From Loktanella sp. PT4BL (GTDB taxonomy: Bacteria > Pseudomonadota > Alphaproteobacteria > Rhodobacterales > Rhodobacteraceae): DNA of 64,000 bases. Of this stretch, positions 8,966-18,287 are shown in pieces (the stretch's first letter is position 1; each line of letters starts with the position of its first letter). The stretch is from assembly GCF_003201935.1 (NCBI RefSeq), contig NZ_QJJL01000001.1:1-64000 (forward strand). Direction: 5' to 3'. The notes beneath the pieces were generated by a model. The model was not told the origin of the DNA. It searched no databases and worked only from the letters and a program-made list of their open reading frames with translations. The position numbers and the translations under genes are program-made.

Positions 8966-10048
8966 ATGACACGCTCTTTGACGATCCTTGGCATTGAAAG
9001 CAGCTGCGATGATACCGCGGCGGCTGTGGTGCGGGATTGCGATGTACTGGCCTCGGTCGTTTACGGGCAAACGGCGCTTCATGCGGAGTTCGGCGGCGTG
9101 GTGCCGGAAATTGCCGCAAGGGCACATGCGGAAAAGCTGGATCACTGTATTGAAGAAGCTCTGGCAGGGGCGGGCGTCACATTCGCCGACCTCGACGCCA
9201 TTGCCGTCACCGCCGGTCCCGGCCTGATTGGCGGGGTGCTCTCCGGTGTGATGTGCGCCAAGGGATTGTCCGCCGCAACCGGCCTGCCGTTGATTGGCGT
9301 CAACCATCTGGCAGGTCACGCGCTGACCCCGCGCCTGACAGATCAGCTGACCTACCCTTATCTGATGCTGCTTGTCTCGGGCGGACACTGCCAGTTCCTG
9401 ATCGTGGCGGGCCACGACAGCTTTCAGCGGATCGGCGGCACAATTGACGACGCCCCCGGCGAAGCTTTTGACAAGACCGCGCGGCTGCTGGGATTGCCAC
9501 AACCCGGTGGACCATCAGTAGAGAAGGCCGCAAAGACCGGTGATGCGCGGCGCTTTCCGCTGCCCCGCCCGCTCTTGAACCAGCCCGGATGCGATATGTC
9601 GTTCTCTGGTCTGAAAACCGCGATCTTGCGCGCCCGCGACAGTGTTGTTGCGGAAAAAGGCGGGCTTGCCACGCAGGATCAGGCCGACCTGAGTGCAAGC
9701 TTTCAGGCCGCGATCACAGATGTGCTGATTGAAAAGTCCCGTCGCGCGCTTGACACCTATCTGGCGCTGAACCCGGAAAAACCCGCTTTTGCGATTGCCG
9801 GTGGTGTCGCGGCCAACACCGCTGTGCGGGATGGAGTAATGGCACTTTGCGCCGGATTAGAGACTGATTTTGTCGCACCACCACTCCGGCTGTGCACCGA
9901 TAACGCGGCAATGATCGCCTATGCGGGGCTGGAACGTATGCAGGCCGGCGAACAAGACGACCTGACGCTTTCAGCAAGGCCCCGTTGGCCGTTGGATAAA
10001 CGTGCGGCCCCGATGTTAGGCTCGGGCAAGAAGGGGGCGAAGGCATGA
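8966..10048 (+). CDS. tsaD: tRNA threonylcarbamoyladenosine transferase TsaD
   Basis: A 360-residue ASKHA-fold enzyme that transfers threonylcarbamoyl to A37 of ANN-decoding tRNAs together with TsaB and TsaE. The N-terminus [15 protein letters not shown] is diagnostic, and the metal-binding HxxxH is HLAGH at residues 114-118. LVSGGHCQ and GEAFDK follow as expected, and GGVAAN is near residue 273. ATG 8966 gives the family start; the upstream open frame is antisense to hemD. The gene overlaps gpsA by 4 bases (ATGA), so the two are probably translated together. Confidence 0.96.
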   Translation: MTRSLTILGIESSCDDTAAAVVRDCDVLASVVYGQTALHAEFGGVVPEIAARAHAEKLDHCIEEALAGAGVTFADLDAIAVTAGPGLIGGVLSGVMCAKGLSAATGLPLIGVNHLAGHALTPRLTDQLTYPYLMLLVSGGHCQFLIVAGHDSFQRIGGTIDDAPGEAFDKTARLLGLPQPGGPSVEKAAKTGDARRFPLPRPLLNQPGCDMSFSGLKTAILRARDSVVAEKGGLATQDQADLSASFQAAITDVLIEKSRRALDTYLALNPEKPAFAIAGGVAANTAVRDGVMALCAGLETDFVAPPLRLCTDNAAMIAYAGLERMQAGEQDDLTLSARPRWPLDKRAAPMLGSGKKGAKA

Positions 10049-11007
10049 AAATCGGGATTGCAGGCGGTGGTGCGTTCGGAACCGCTTTGGGTGTCGCATT
10101 GGCCTTGGATGGAAACACAATCCATCTTTGGGTGCGCGATGCGCAGCGCGTCATGCAGATGCAGGAGACCCGTGAAAACCCGAAGCTCCCCGGTGTCACC
10201 CTCCCCCAAAATATGACCTTTTCAGCAGCGTTAGAGCCGCTTTTTGCCTGTGACACGATCCTGATCGCGATCCCCGCGCAAACGCTGCCCGCCTTTCTGA
10301 CGGCCAATGTTGAGGCACTAACGGGCAAGACCCTTGTCGCCTGCTGCAAGGGCATCGACCTGCAACGCATGACCGGCCCCGCCAGCACGATCCGCGATCT
10401 GGTACCGCATGCGCAGGCGGCCATGTTAACTGGTCCCAGTTTTGCCGCCGATATCGCGCGCGGCCTGCCCACGGCGCTGACTTTGGCCTGTGCCGATGAC
10501 GCATTGGGGGCCATGCTACAAACGGCCCTCTCCACAACCAGTATCCGCCTTTACCGCACAACAGACACTATTGGCGCGGAATTGGGCGGTGCCTTGAAGA
10601 ACGTCATGGCGATTGCCTCGGGCGTGGCGATTGGCGCGAGACTGGGCGAAAGCGCACGCGCGGCGCTCATCACCCGCGGATTTCCCGAAATGCAGCGTCT
10701 TGCGCTGGCTTTGGGCGCGCAGCCAGACACGCTGGCGGGGCTATCCGGCTTCGGTGATCTGGTGCTGACCTGCACCTCGGACCAGTCGCGGAACTACCGC
10801 TATGGGCTGGCGCTCGGGTCAGGTGCTGACTTTGACCTGACCACGACTGTCGAAGGCGTCGCCACTGCCCGCGCTGTGCGGCAATTGGCACAAGAGCTTG
10901 GAATTGATATGCCTATCTGCGCTGTTGTGGCTGACCTGACCGAAGGCAAAACAGACGTCGCGACCGCTCTGAACACACTTCTCTCACGCCCTCTAAAGGA
11001 AGAATAA
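10045..11007 (+). CDS. gpsA: Glycerol-3-phosphate dehydrogenase (NAD(P)+)
   Basis: A 320-residue cytoplasmic enzyme that reduces dihydroxyacetone phosphate to sn-glycerol-3-phosphate for phospholipid synthesis. The dinucleotide-binding motif [13 protein letters not shown] is at residues 3-15. LTGPSFA and the catalytic-lysine region [14 protein letters not shown] are in place, and [13 protein letters not shown] is near residue 235. Length is normal. It overlaps tsaD by 4 bases, and the YCII gene begins directly after its stop. Confidence 0.96.
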   Translation: MKIGIAGGGAFGTALGVALALDGNTIHLWVRDAQRVMQMQETRENPKLPGVTLPQNMTFSAALEPLFACDTILIAIPAQTLPAFLTANVEALTGKTLVACCKGIDLQRMTGPASTIRDLVPHAQAAMLTGPSFAADIARGLPTALTLACADDALGAMLQTALSTTSIRLYRTTDTIGAELGGALKNVMAIASGVAIGARLGESARAALITRGFPEMQRLALALGAQPDTLAGLSGFGDLVLTCTSDQSRNYRYGLALGSGADFDLTTTVEGVATARAVRQLAQELGIDMPICAVVADLTEGKTDVATALNTLLSRPLKEE

Positions 11008-11280
11008 ATGCGCTTTGCCCTGATGACAAAAGACAAACCCGGTGCCCTGCAAACCCGCATGGACAACCGCGAGGCCCATTTGGCCTATATCGCCGAAACC
11101 GGCGTTGTCGAAATGGCCGGTCCTGTTTTGGATGATGACGGGCAGATGTGCGGTTCGCTGATCGTGCTGGATGTTGAGGATATGGCGGCGGCGCAGGCCT
11201 GGGCCGACAATGACCCCTACGCCAAGGCAGGACTGTTTGAGGCGGTCACATTGCGCGCGTGGAAAAAGGTGATCGGCTGA
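11008..11280 (+). CDS. YCII-related protein
   Basis: A 90-residue alpha+beta barrel protein of the YCII family. It shows the conserved His in NREAHLAYI and a C-terminal segment DPYAKAGLFEAVTLRAW typical of the group. Members are small dimeric proteins, some acting on chlorinated or other small molecules, but most have no known substrate. The ATG follows the gpsA stop directly, and its own TGA overlaps the start of the EVE gene (TGATG), so it lies within the tsaD-gpsA operon. Confidence 0.85.
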   Translation: MRFALMTKDKPGALQTRMDNREAHLAYIAETGVVEMAGPVLDDDGQMCGSLIVLDVEDMAAAQAWADNDPYAKAGLFEAVTLRAWKKVIG

Positions 11281-11699
11281 TGGCATATTGGCTCTTCAAG
11301 TCCGAACCCGATGTCTGGGGCTGGGATGCGCAGGTGGCCAAAGGCGATACCGGCGAGCAATGGGACGGCGTACGCAATTATCAGGCGCGCAACAACATGC
11401 GCGCGATGAAACTGGGCGAGAAAGGGTTCTTTTATCACTCGCGTACAGGGCTTGAGATTGTGGGGATTGTCGAAGTTTGTGCAGAGGCGCATCCGGATAC
11501 GACGACGGATGACCCGCGCTGGGACTGCGTTGATGTGAAAGCCCTGCGCCCGTTCACCAAGCCCGTCACGCTGGAGACGATCAAGGCGGATCCGCGCCTG
11601 AAAGACATGGTGCTTGTGAATAACTCGCGTCTGTCTGTCCAACCTGTGAGCGAAGATGAATGGAAAATCATCTGCGCTTTGGGTGAAACCGAAGCTTAG
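11280..11699 (+). CDS. EVE domain protein
   Basis: A 139-residue single-domain EVE protein (PUA-like fold). It begins MAYWLFKSEPDVWGWDAQ and contains WDGVRNYQARNNMRAMK and FFYHSR, all typical of the thymocyte nuclear protein 1-like group. EVE domains bind modified bases in DNA or RNA; the target here is unknown. The ATG at 11280 overlaps the preceding stop codon. It is the last gene of the tsaD-gpsA-YCII run. Confidence 0.9.
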   Translation: MAYWLFKSEPDVWGWDAQVAKGDTGEQWDGVRNYQARNNMRAMKLGEKGFFYHSRTGLEIVGIVEVCAEAHPDTTTDDPRWDCVDVKALRPFTKPVTLETIKADPRLKDMVLVNNSRLSVQPVSEDEWKIICALGETEA

Positions 11700-11707
11700 G
11701 CATGCAA

Positions 11708-11737
11708 TGAAAAAGGGCCCGGCATAGGCCGAACCCT
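11708..11737 (-). terminator. Intrinsic terminator-like hairpin, minus strand
   Basis: Read on the minus strand, GGGTTCGGC and GCCGGGCCC pair fully with G-U allowed around a CTAT loop, followed by TTTTT. Read on the plus strand, two internal positions mismatch and no T-tract follows. It therefore looks like a minus-strand terminator, yet the nearest minus-strand gene (DUF2853) ends about 200 bases away, so a small RNA may end here. Confidence 0.5.
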
Positions 11738-11940
11738 CTCTCACCCCGCGTGCTCCACATCCACCACACGCAATTGATTCCGGTTCGACCATTCTGGCCT
11801 GCACTGGTGTTAGCGTTTGACCATAGGGCCACGCAACAAATTAGCGTCTCAAAAACATTTCAAATGGGTCTGATATGCGACAGCATAACGCAGAACGCCC
11901 GCCACAGCGGCAGGCGTTCCGTTTCGAATAATCGTGTTTT

Positions 11941-12282
11941 TCAGCCGTAGACAGCTTCTTTGCCAAAGTGTTTGGTCAGCATATAGTAGACAACGGCACG
12001 GTATTTGTTGCGCTCGGACTGGCCATAGGTATCGAGGACAGAAGCGATGGCCGCGTCAAGCTCGGGGCTGTCTTTCAGGCCAAGTTTCTTCACAAGGAAG
12101 TTGTTCTTCACCGTTTCGAGTTCGGCAGGCTGGCTACCGGCAACAGTCGAGGCGTCAGCGTTGTAGATTGCAGGGCCGCAGCCGATGGTCACCTTTGTCA
12201 GAAGGTCCATATCCGGCGACATGCCACATTTGTTCTTCAAGTCATCCGCATACTTCGCAATCAAATCGTCTCTTTTACCCAT
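11941..12282 (-). CDS. DUF2853 family protein
   Basis: A 113-residue soluble helical protein. The start MGKRDDLIAKYADDLKNK, the centre CGPAIYNADASTVAGS and the end YYMLTKHFGKEAVYG match the DUF2853 family of alphaproteobacteria. No biochemical function is known to me. It is a single gene with about 240 bases of apparently non-coding DNA on each side. A short inverted repeat (GCCCGCC/GGCAGGC) lies just downstream near 11900-11920. Confidence 0.8.
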   Translation of the reverse strand: MGKRDDLIAKYADDLKNKCGMSPDMDLLTKVTIGCGPAIYNADASTVAGSQPAELETVKNNFLVKKLGLKDSPELDAAIASVLDTYGQSERNKYRAVVYYMLTKHFGKEAVYG

Positions 12283-12383
12283 GAGATTGTCCCCGATGTT
12301 GTCTTTTGTTTCTAAAAATCGGCCAAAGTCGCAGCCATGCGCGTAAGTTAACGGGACTGCGCCACTTTGGTAAAGAAAAAAGC

Positions 12384-12408
12384 CCGCGATCGGCGGGGTT
12401 TTACCACC
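12384..12408. terminator. Bidirectional terminator-like hairpin
   Basis: CCCGC and GCGGG pair around GATCG. It is flanked by six A on the left and GTTTT on the right, so it could work in either direction, with the better T-tract on the minus strand. It lies in the ~250-base gap between DUF2853 and the outer-membrane gene, and no gene obviously ends here. A small RNA ending at this hairpin is possible. Confidence 0.45.
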
Positions 12409-12530
12409 CTATTGCTGTTTAACGCTGGATCACGAGTGATCACAGCGGTGTGAGCGCTGAAACTTGATCTCAGACCGGTACGTGACTGTTGCACCAAAAC
12501 TTTGGAACCCAAGCAAACAAGGACGCAACT

Positions 12531-13058
12531 ATGTCAGTAAATAAGTTTCTCATCGTCACTGCAATCGCATTGGCACCTGCTATGGCACAGGCCCAGGATT
12601 GGACCGGCGCCTATGGTGGTCTCACCGTCGGCGGTTCAGACATTACCGCAACGGTAAAAGCTGCTGATGCCGAACTCGAAGGTGACGGCTCATCCGTTGG
12701 CTTCTTCGCGGGCTATAATTATCAAATGGGCAATATTGTCTATGGTGGTGAATTTGATCTGGATGGCACAAATTACGAAATCGCAGATGGCGCAGTGAAG
12801 GTTGAAAGCACAGCACGCTTGAAGGCGCGCATCGGTGCGCCCATTGGCAACGGTCTCGCTTACGGTGTGGTCGGTGCTGTTGGCGCGACATCCAATGAAG
12901 TCAAAGACGGTCGCGGCGTTCTCGTCGGTGCCGGCTATGACATGAAGCTGTCCGAAAATCTGTTGATCGGTAGCGAACTGCTGTTCCACAACTTTGAAGA
13001 TGATGACCTCGAGGTGGATGTAACCACGCTGCGTCTGCGCGTCGGCTTTAACTTCTAA
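12531..13058 (+). CDS. Outer membrane beta-barrel protein
   Basis: A 175-residue porin-like barrel of the OmpA/Omp25-like superfamily. A signal peptide with cleavage after AQA (residues ~1-22) precedes WTGAYGGLTVGGS, a typical first strand. Alternating strands follow, such as VGFFAGYNYQMGNIVYGGEF, ending in TLRLRVGFNF with the terminal Phe recognised by the BAM complex. It probably sits in the outer membrane as an eight-strand barrel. ATG 12531 is used because the signal peptide begins there. A strong terminator follows. Confidence 0.85.
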   Translation: MSVNKFLIVTAIALAPAMAQAQDWTGAYGGLTVGGSDITATVKAADAELEGDGSSVGFFAGYNYQMGNIVYGGEFDLDGTNYEIADGAVKVESTARLKARIGAPIGNGLAYGVVGAVGATSNEVKDGRGVLVGAGYDMKLSENLLIGSELLFHNFEDDDLEVDVTTLRLRVGFNF

Positions 13059-13085
13059 TCCGGCCTCACAGAGCATTCCCAAGAC

Positions 13086-13119
13086 TGGCGCGAGGGGCAC
13101 CTCGCGCCAATTTTTTTTT
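13086..13119 (+). terminator. Rho-independent terminator
   Basis: A perfect 10-base stem TGGCGCGAGG/CCTCGCGCCA with a GGCA loop, followed by a run of nine T. It ends transcription of the outer-membrane protein gene. The T-run overlaps the stop codon of the convergent extensin-like gene. Confidence 0.95.
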
Positions 13120-13900
13120 AGCGGCACAGGCCCCATCCGCGCGATTGCAGATGAAAGTGATCAGCATGCAGACGGTTGTAGTCAGGTGAAAGTGTCAGGC
13201 TGAACCAGTCGCACGCGCCATCCCGCACCGCGCGCAGGAAGTCCGCCCTGCGACCGGGTGGTTCCCAGTCTGCCAAGAGCCTGACCTGCCCCCCATCGGC
13301 CAGCTGAAACCCCGCAATATCAATCGCATCCGCGGTCGCATGTGTGCTCATCCGCGTGGAGGGGCCGTTTCCGGTGCGAATTGTACGACAATTGTAGCTG
13401 CCGATATGGTCAATGGCGGTGACAGATGTCTGCAGAAATTCTGCTGCGGCGGGCTGTACGCTATGCGTTTCCCACATCGCCAACCGCAGGGCGATCGCGC
13501 AACGCGTTTCAATCGGGAACACCCGCGCATCGCCCACGCCCCGCAGATCAACGCGGTCGCGGATAAAGCACTGGTCACTTTCCTCAAGCGGATCAAGCGG
13601 TTGCAAGCTTGCGAAACCGTCCAGTGTCGCAAGGCATTGCACCTGATCCGCTGCTGCACGATTGAGCTTCCATCCCGTGAGCGGTGTCACCGGATCGCTG
13701 ATCTGCAACGGCACCGTCGGGTTCCACTCACGCGGCAGGGGTGTCTCGGGATGGACGAGCACCTGATACACACCAAAGGCCAGCGCCCCCGCAAAGAAAA
13801 ACGCAGCCAAACCGCTTATCAGGGCCCAACTGCGTTGCTTCTTCTTTCCATGCCTTTGCGCGGCCTGCTGCGCCATCTGCTGACGTTTGGCATGCCGCAT
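13118..13900 (-). CDS. Extensin-like C-terminal domain protein
   Basis: A 260-residue membrane-anchored protein. A basic N-terminus (HGKKKQRS) precedes one membrane helix (~26-47), then a periplasmic extensin-like domain: CLATLDGF, CAIALRLAMWE, NCRTIR, STHATADAIDIAGF and the C-terminal DHFHLQSRGWGLCR. The conserved Cys, His and Asp residues resemble a zinc-peptidase-like fold of the D-Ala-D-Ala carboxypeptidase type, so a cell-wall role is likely but unproven. It follows ahcY by 6 bases on the same strand. Confidence 0.82.
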   Translation of the reverse strand: MRHAKRQQMAQQAAQRHGKKKQRSWALISGLAAFFFAGALAFGVYQVLVHPETPLPREWNPTVPLQISDPVTPLTGWKLNRAAADQVQCLATLDGFASLQPLDPLEESDQCFIRDRVDLRGVGDARVFPIETRCAIALRLAMWETHSVQPAAAEFLQTSVTAIDHIGSYNCRTIRTGNGPSTRMSTHATADAIDIAGFQLADGGQVRLLADWEPPGRRADFLRAVRDGACDWFSLTLSPDYNRLHADHFHLQSRGWGLCR

Positions 13901-13906
13901 AAAGGG

Positions 13907-15292
13907 TTAGTACCGGTAGTGTTCAGGCTTGAACGGGCCTTCGACGGTGACGCCGATATAGTCCGCCTGATCTTTCTTCAGCTCGGTCAATTTCACTCCG
14001 ATCCGCGCAAGGTGCAGACGTGCGACCTTTTCATCAAGACGCTTGGGCAGGATGTGCACGCCAACTTCGTAGGCGTCGCCATTGTTCCAAAGTTCCATCT
14101 GCGCCAGCACCTGGTTGGTAAAGGACGCGGACATCACGAAAGACGGGTGGCCCGTGGCGTTACCAAGGTTCAGCAAACGCCCCTCGGAGAGCAGGATCAG
14201 ACGGTTGCCGGAGGGCATCTCGATCATGTCGACCTGTTCTTTGATGTTGGTCCACTTGTGGTTCTTGAGCGCCGCGACCTGAATTTCATTGTCGAAGTGG
14301 CCGATGTTGCCGACAATCGCCATATCCTTCATCTCGCGCATATGCTCGATGCGGATCACGTCCTTGTTGCCGGTGGTCGTGATAAAGATGTCCGCGCTGT
14401 CCAGCACGTCCTCCAACAGAACCACTTCGAAACCGTCCATTGCCGCCTGCAATGCGCAAATCGGGTCCACTTCCGTCACCTTCACGCGGGCACCGGCACC
14501 GGCAAGTGACGCGGCAGAGCCTTTGCCCACATCGCCATAACCGCAGACAACAGCAACCTTACCGGCCATCATGGTGTCAGTGGCGCGGCGGATGCCGTCA
14601 ACCAGCGATTCCTTGCAGCCGTATTTGTTGTCGAACTTCGATTTGGTGACGCTGTCGTTCACATTGATCGCCGGGAAAGGCAACTGGCCGTTCTTGTGCA
14701 GGTCGTAAAGGCGGTGAACACCGGTCGTTGTTTCCTCGGACACGCCCTTGATCGCATCGCGCGTTTTAGTGAACCAGCCCGGGCTGGCCGCCATACGTTT
14801 GGCAATCTGTGCCTTGATCACCGCTTCTTCTTCGGACTGGGGCACAGGGATGATCTCTTCGCCCGCTTCGGCACGTGCGCCCAGCAGAACGTAAAGCGTG
14901 GCGTCACCGCCATCATCGAGGATCATGTTAGCGCCTTCCGGGAACATGAAGGACTTGTCCAGATAGTCCCAATGCTCTTCCAGCGACTGTCCCTTGATCG
15001 CGAAAACCGGCGTGCCGCCCGCCGCAATTGCCGCGGCAGCGTGATCCTGGGTCGAGAAGATGTTGCAAGATGCCCAGCGCACGTCGGCACCCAGCTCAAC
15101 CAGTGTTTCGATCAGAACCGCAGTCTGGATCGTCATGTGGAGCGACCCCACAATGCGCGCACCTTTGAGAGGCTTCTTGTCGCCATACTCTTCGCGCAGC
15201 GCCATCAGACCCGGCATTTCTGTTTCCGCAATATCAAGCTCTTTGCGGCCAAATTCTGCAAGGGCGATATCCTTGACAATATAGTCTTTCAT
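13907..15292 (-). CDS. ahcY: Adenosylhomocysteinase
   Basis: A 461-residue NAD-dependent enzyme that splits S-adenosylhomocysteine to adenosine and homocysteine, relieving product inhibition of methyltransferases. The first domain has [16 protein letters not shown]. The NAD domain has [12 protein letters not shown] near residue 235, then [14 protein letters not shown] and [10 protein letters not shown]. The C-terminal [11 protein letters not shown] is the classical end. GGAGG lies 6 bases before the ATG. The upstream leader carries a hairpin and a palindrome, listed separately. Confidence 0.97.
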   Translation of the reverse strand: MKDYIVKDIALAEFGRKELDIAETEMPGLMALREEYGDKKPLKGARIVGSLHMTIQTAVLIETLVELGADVRWASCNIFSTQDHAAAAIAAGGTPVFAIKGQSLEEHWDYLDKSFMFPEGANMILDDGGDATLYVLLGARAEAGEEIIPVPQSEEEAVIKAQIAKRMAASPGWFTKTRDAIKGVSEETTTGVHRLYDLHKNGQLPFPAINVNDSVTKSKFDNKYGCKESLVDGIRRATDTMMAGKVAVVCGYGDVGKGSAASLAGAGARVKVTEVDPICALQAAMDGFEVVLLEDVLDSADIFITTTGNKDVIRIEHMREMKDMAIVGNIGHFDNEIQVAALKNHKWTNIKEQVDMIEMPSGNRLILLSEGRLLNLGNATGHPSFVMSASFTNQVLAQMELWNNGDAYEVGVHILPKRLDEKVARLHLARIGVKLTELKKDQADYIGVTVEGPFKPEHYRY

Positions 15293-15335
15293 TACTGCCT
15301 CCTCGGCGGGCGTTAATCAATTTGAAGCGCTGATA

Positions 15336-15353
15336 GCAGGGGTTTCCCCCTGC
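15336..15353 (-). promoter_or_regulatory. GC hairpin in the ahcY leader
   Basis: GCAGGGG and CCCCTGC pair perfectly around TTTC, about 44 bases before the ahcY start. There is no T-tract on either strand, so it is not a standard terminator. It may be an mRNA leader structure. I compared the leader with the SAM/SAH riboswitch classes I know and found no match. Confidence 0.4.
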
Positions 15354-15376
15354 GACAATGGCAGCAGTGTCGCGCC

Positions 15377-15393
15377 TAAGTGACAATCACTTA
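15377..15393. promoter_or_regulatory. Palindromic operator candidate TAAGTGACAATCACTTA
   Basis: A 6-base dyad TAAGTG/CACTTA with a 5-base spacer lies between the divergent ahcY and HD-hydrolase genes, and a further half-site (AACACTTAA) lies 5 bases to the right. The size and symmetry fit a dimeric repressor or activator site. The cognate regulator is not known. Confidence 0.4.
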
Positions 15394-15506
15394 CGAACAC
15401 TTAAAGGCAGGAAAGTTCATGCCAAGACGGATGATGCAAACCACACGATGGTTTACGATTTGCAGACACCCCAGTATGTCAGAGGTTGCTGAACGAAGGA
15501 GCCACT

Positions 15507-16112
15507 ATGCCCAAAGCCCAACCCCGCGCATGGCAGCGTATGTTATCCGGACGCAGGCTCGATCTTCTGGATCCGACACCTGTCGATATCGAGATTGAGG
15601 ATATCGCACACGGCCTTGCCTTTGTGGCGCGCTGGAACGGACAGACAAAGGGTGACTTTGCCTATTCGGTGGCCGAACATTCGCTCTTGGTCACTGAAAT
15701 CTTCACACGTCAGCAACCGAAAGCACCGGTCAAATGGCAGCTGGCGGCTCTGCTGCACGATGCACCAGAATACGTCATTGGCGACATGATTAGCCCAGTC
15801 AAGGCGGCTGTTGGTCCGGATTACGGTCTGCTGGATGACCGTTTGACTGCAGCGATCCATCTCCGGTTCGGCCTACCCGCACAAATACCTGTTGCGGTGA
15901 AAAAGCAGATCAAGAAAGCCGATAAGCTCTCTGCTTGGCTCGAGGCGATCCAGATCGCCGGATTCACACAGGCAGAGGCCGATAAGTACTTCGGAAAACA
16001 GAATCCTGAACTGGCAGGAAGCCTCCAGATCAGGTTGCGCCCACCTGTAGCTGTGCGCGACGATTATACTGCGCACTATCACAAACTGGCGGCCGCTCTC
16101 TCGTTTGATTAA
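15507..16112 (+). CDS. HD-domain phosphohydrolase (YfbR-like)
   Basis: A 201-residue protein of the HD superfamily (COG1896-like, 5'-nucleotidase YfbR-type). The metal-binding His is in SVAEHSLLV (near residue 58) and the HD pair is in LLHDAPEYVIGD (near residue 84). KKADKLSAWLEA carries the distal Asp. Homologues hydrolyse nucleoside monophosphates; the substrate is not predictable here. ATG 15507 is chosen because GAAGGAG lies 6 bases upstream. It is divergent from ahcY. Confidence 0.8.
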   Translation: MPKAQPRAWQRMLSGRRLDLLDPTPVDIEIEDIAHGLAFVARWNGQTKGDFAYSVAEHSLLVTEIFTRQQPKAPVKWQLAALLHDAPEYVIGDMISPVKAAVGPDYGLLDDRLTAAIHLRFGLPAQIPVAVKKQIKKADKLSAWLEAIQIAGFTQAEADKYFGKQNPELAGSLQIRLRPPVAVRDDYTAHYHKLAAALSFD

Positions 16113-16177
16113 AAAGCGCAACGCTTGCTTAAGGACTCTCGGCGCATACTCGGCAGACAACGCTGCAGGGATGAAGA

Positions 16178-18220
16178 ATGCGCTGGAAGTACAATCCGCT
16201 TGGGGTGATCAGGCGGCCCTTCTTATTACGCAAGCCCGAGAGGCTATGGGCGCACTACTGCTTGGCGCTCATGATTGTCCTGTGTCTCATCATCTTCAGC
16301 TTTTTACAGAACCGTGCCATGGTCGAACGGGGCCTTTTAGCGGCGCAGGCCATCAAACGCAGCAATGGTCAGGTGCTGGCCGCCCAAGACATCATCGCGA
16401 TATCCGACGGATTGGTTGGCGCCAATGCTGCGGATCTTGCCGAATTCGATAATGCCGTGCTGAATTTTGAAGCCGTCTATGCCGACTTGCGGGCATCACA
16501 ACCCAACTGGCATCTTTTTGACGACAACCTTGTCAACGCAACCCAGCCCCTGCATCAGAAAACGATATCGTTCCTGGCTGTCGCCAAAGAATTTGCAGCG
16601 GCGCCTCCTGATCGGCGCTTCGGTCTGAACCTTCGCCTCAAATATGTCTATGAGCAAAGTGGCCTGCACGACGATCTGCTTGAAGTGTCAAGTGTCATCA
16701 GCGCAAGGTTCAAGGCCGAGGCAACCCGCTTCCAGATCCAACAGAAAGCCATGCTTCTGGCATCTGGCCTTGTCTTGCTTGCAGAAGCGCTTTTCATCTT
16801 CCGGCCTGCGCAGATATCCGTGGTGTCCAGCTTAAAGTCGATGCGAAAGACCACCAACGAGCTGCGCACGTCCCAAGAGAAGCTGAAGAAAATGAACGCG
16901 CAGCTGGAACATATAGTGCGGCATGACCCCTTGACCGGTTTGCCAAACCGCCGCTCTCTGATCGAGTATCTTGACGGTATCAAGTTTGACAAACGGACTG
17001 ATGAATGGAGCCTACTGCTCGTCGGTCTTGATGACTTTAAGTCGATCAACGACACAATCGGCCACGATTATGGTGACGCGCTTTTGATCGCTGTAAGCAA
17101 TGCATTGAAGAGCTGTGTCGATTCTGAGCATCTGGTTGCACATGTCGGAGGCGACGAATTTGTTCTCATCTCCAACGAAGCAAGTGAATACCTCATTAAA
17201 CGGATTTTCGCATCATTGAATGAACCCTTTGAAATATCGGGGCGGCGCATTCCGGTTAAAGCCAGCATCGGATACCTCACGATTGATGGCTGTGGCAGTC
17301 AAACACATGATTTACTGGCCGATGCAGAGATCGCACTTCAGTTTGCCAAGAACACGGGTGGGAAGAAGGCACAGGCCTTTACCCAACATCTGCGGGATGA
17401 TCTTGGCATGATGCAACAACTGCAACTGGACCTGCCGGATGCAATCCGGAACGGCGAACTCGAACCGTGGTTTCAGCCACAAGTGCGCCTTTCAGACGGG
17501 AGGCTACATGGTGCCGAAGTCCTGGTGCGCTGGCGGCACCCCACCCGCGGACTACTCACCCCCGACATCTTTCTGCCTGCCGCTGAACGTGCCGGCATGA
17601 TGATTGATCTTGACCACGCTGTCTGGAAATCGGCCATGGATCTGGCGCGCGGTTGGCAAGATGAAGAAGTTTGGCGGCCTCTTATCTCATTGAACGCAGC
17701 ACCAGACACCATTTCCGATCCCTATCTGATCGAACGGTTTCTGCGCACGCTCCATCGTTCCGGCCTTGATGCGGATCAGGTCGTGATCGAGGTGCTTGAA
17801 ACGACCTTGATCAATGGCAAGGATGATCTCGCATCGATCAACATAGACAGCCTTGCAGAGTGTGGAATCTCACTCGAACTCGATGATTTCGGAACCGGCT
17901 ATGCGTCGCTTTCAAAACTGACACAGCTGCCATTGGCGGGACTCAAGCTTGACCGGTCGCTGATTACCCCGCTGCCGGATCAGGCCGCGGACAGTGTCGT
18001 GCGCGCAATTCTGGCACTTGCCGCCGAACTCGGGCTGCATGTCGTTGCCGAAGGTGTTGAGGAAAACGCCCAAGCAATACATCTCAGCGAGCGAGGGTGC
18101 GGTATCGGACAAGGCTATGGCTTTGGGAGGCCGATGCCACCCGCAGCGTTTACAACCTGGCTTTCTGCCAATGCCAAAAGCAAACTGAAAGCAGGGCCCG
18201 AAATCGCAAGGATCGCATGA
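16178..18220 (+). CDS. GGDEF-EAL cyclic-di-GMP signalling protein
   Basis: A 680-residue inner-membrane protein. Two membrane helices (~28-46 and ~188-208) flank a sensory region with no recognised fold. A GGDEF domain follows, with an intact HVGGDEFVLIS near residue 325, then an EAL domain from ~410 with GAEVLVRW (EVL variant of EAL), ELDDFGTGYASL and VVAEGVEE. The RxxD inhibitory site expected just before GGDEF reads KSCVDSEH, so it appears lost. Both synthesis and breakdown of c-di-GMP are possible; by motifs, the phosphodiesterase residues look complete. It stands alone in its orientation with no adjacent partner. Confidence 0.9.
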   Translation: MRWKYNPLGVIRRPFLLRKPERLWAHYCLALMIVLCLIIFSFLQNRAMVERGLLAAQAIKRSNGQVLAAQDIIAISDGLVGANAADLAEFDNAVLNFEAVYADLRASQPNWHLFDDNLVNATQPLHQKTISFLAVAKEFAAAPPDRRFGLNLRLKYVYEQSGLHDDLLEVSSVISARFKAEATRFQIQQKAMLLASGLVLLAEALFIFRPAQISVVSSLKSMRKTTNELRTSQEKLKKMNAQLEHIVRHDPLTGLPNRRSLIEYLDGIKFDKRTDEWSLLLVGLDDFKSINDTIGHDYGDALLIAVSNALKSCVDSEHLVAHVGGDEFVLISNEASEYLIKRIFASLNEPFEISGRRIPVKASIGYLTIDGCGSQTHDLLADAEIALQFAKNTGGKKAQAFTQHLRDDLGMMQQLQLDLPDAIRNGELEPWFQPQVRLSDGRLHGAEVLVRWRHPTRGLLTPDIFLPAAERAGMMIDLDHAVWKSAMDLARGWQDEEVWRPLISLNAAPDTISDPYLIERFLRTLHRSGLDADQVVIEVLETTLINGKDDLASINIDSLAECGISLELDDFGTGYASLSKLTQLPLAGLKLDRSLITPLPDQAADSVVRAILALAAELGLHVVAEGVEENAQAIHLSERGCGIGQGYGFGRPMPPAAFTTWLSANAKSKLKAGPEIARIA

Positions 18221-18287
18221 AGCCCTTGAGGATTAGCCGCACAATCCGTATTTGACCCACAGCAGGCTGACCAGAAAAGGGCAATAC

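Noticed and set aside
15293..15360. SAM/SAH riboswitch before ahcY
   Set aside because: The leader does not match the SAH, SAM-II or SAM/SAH cores I know.
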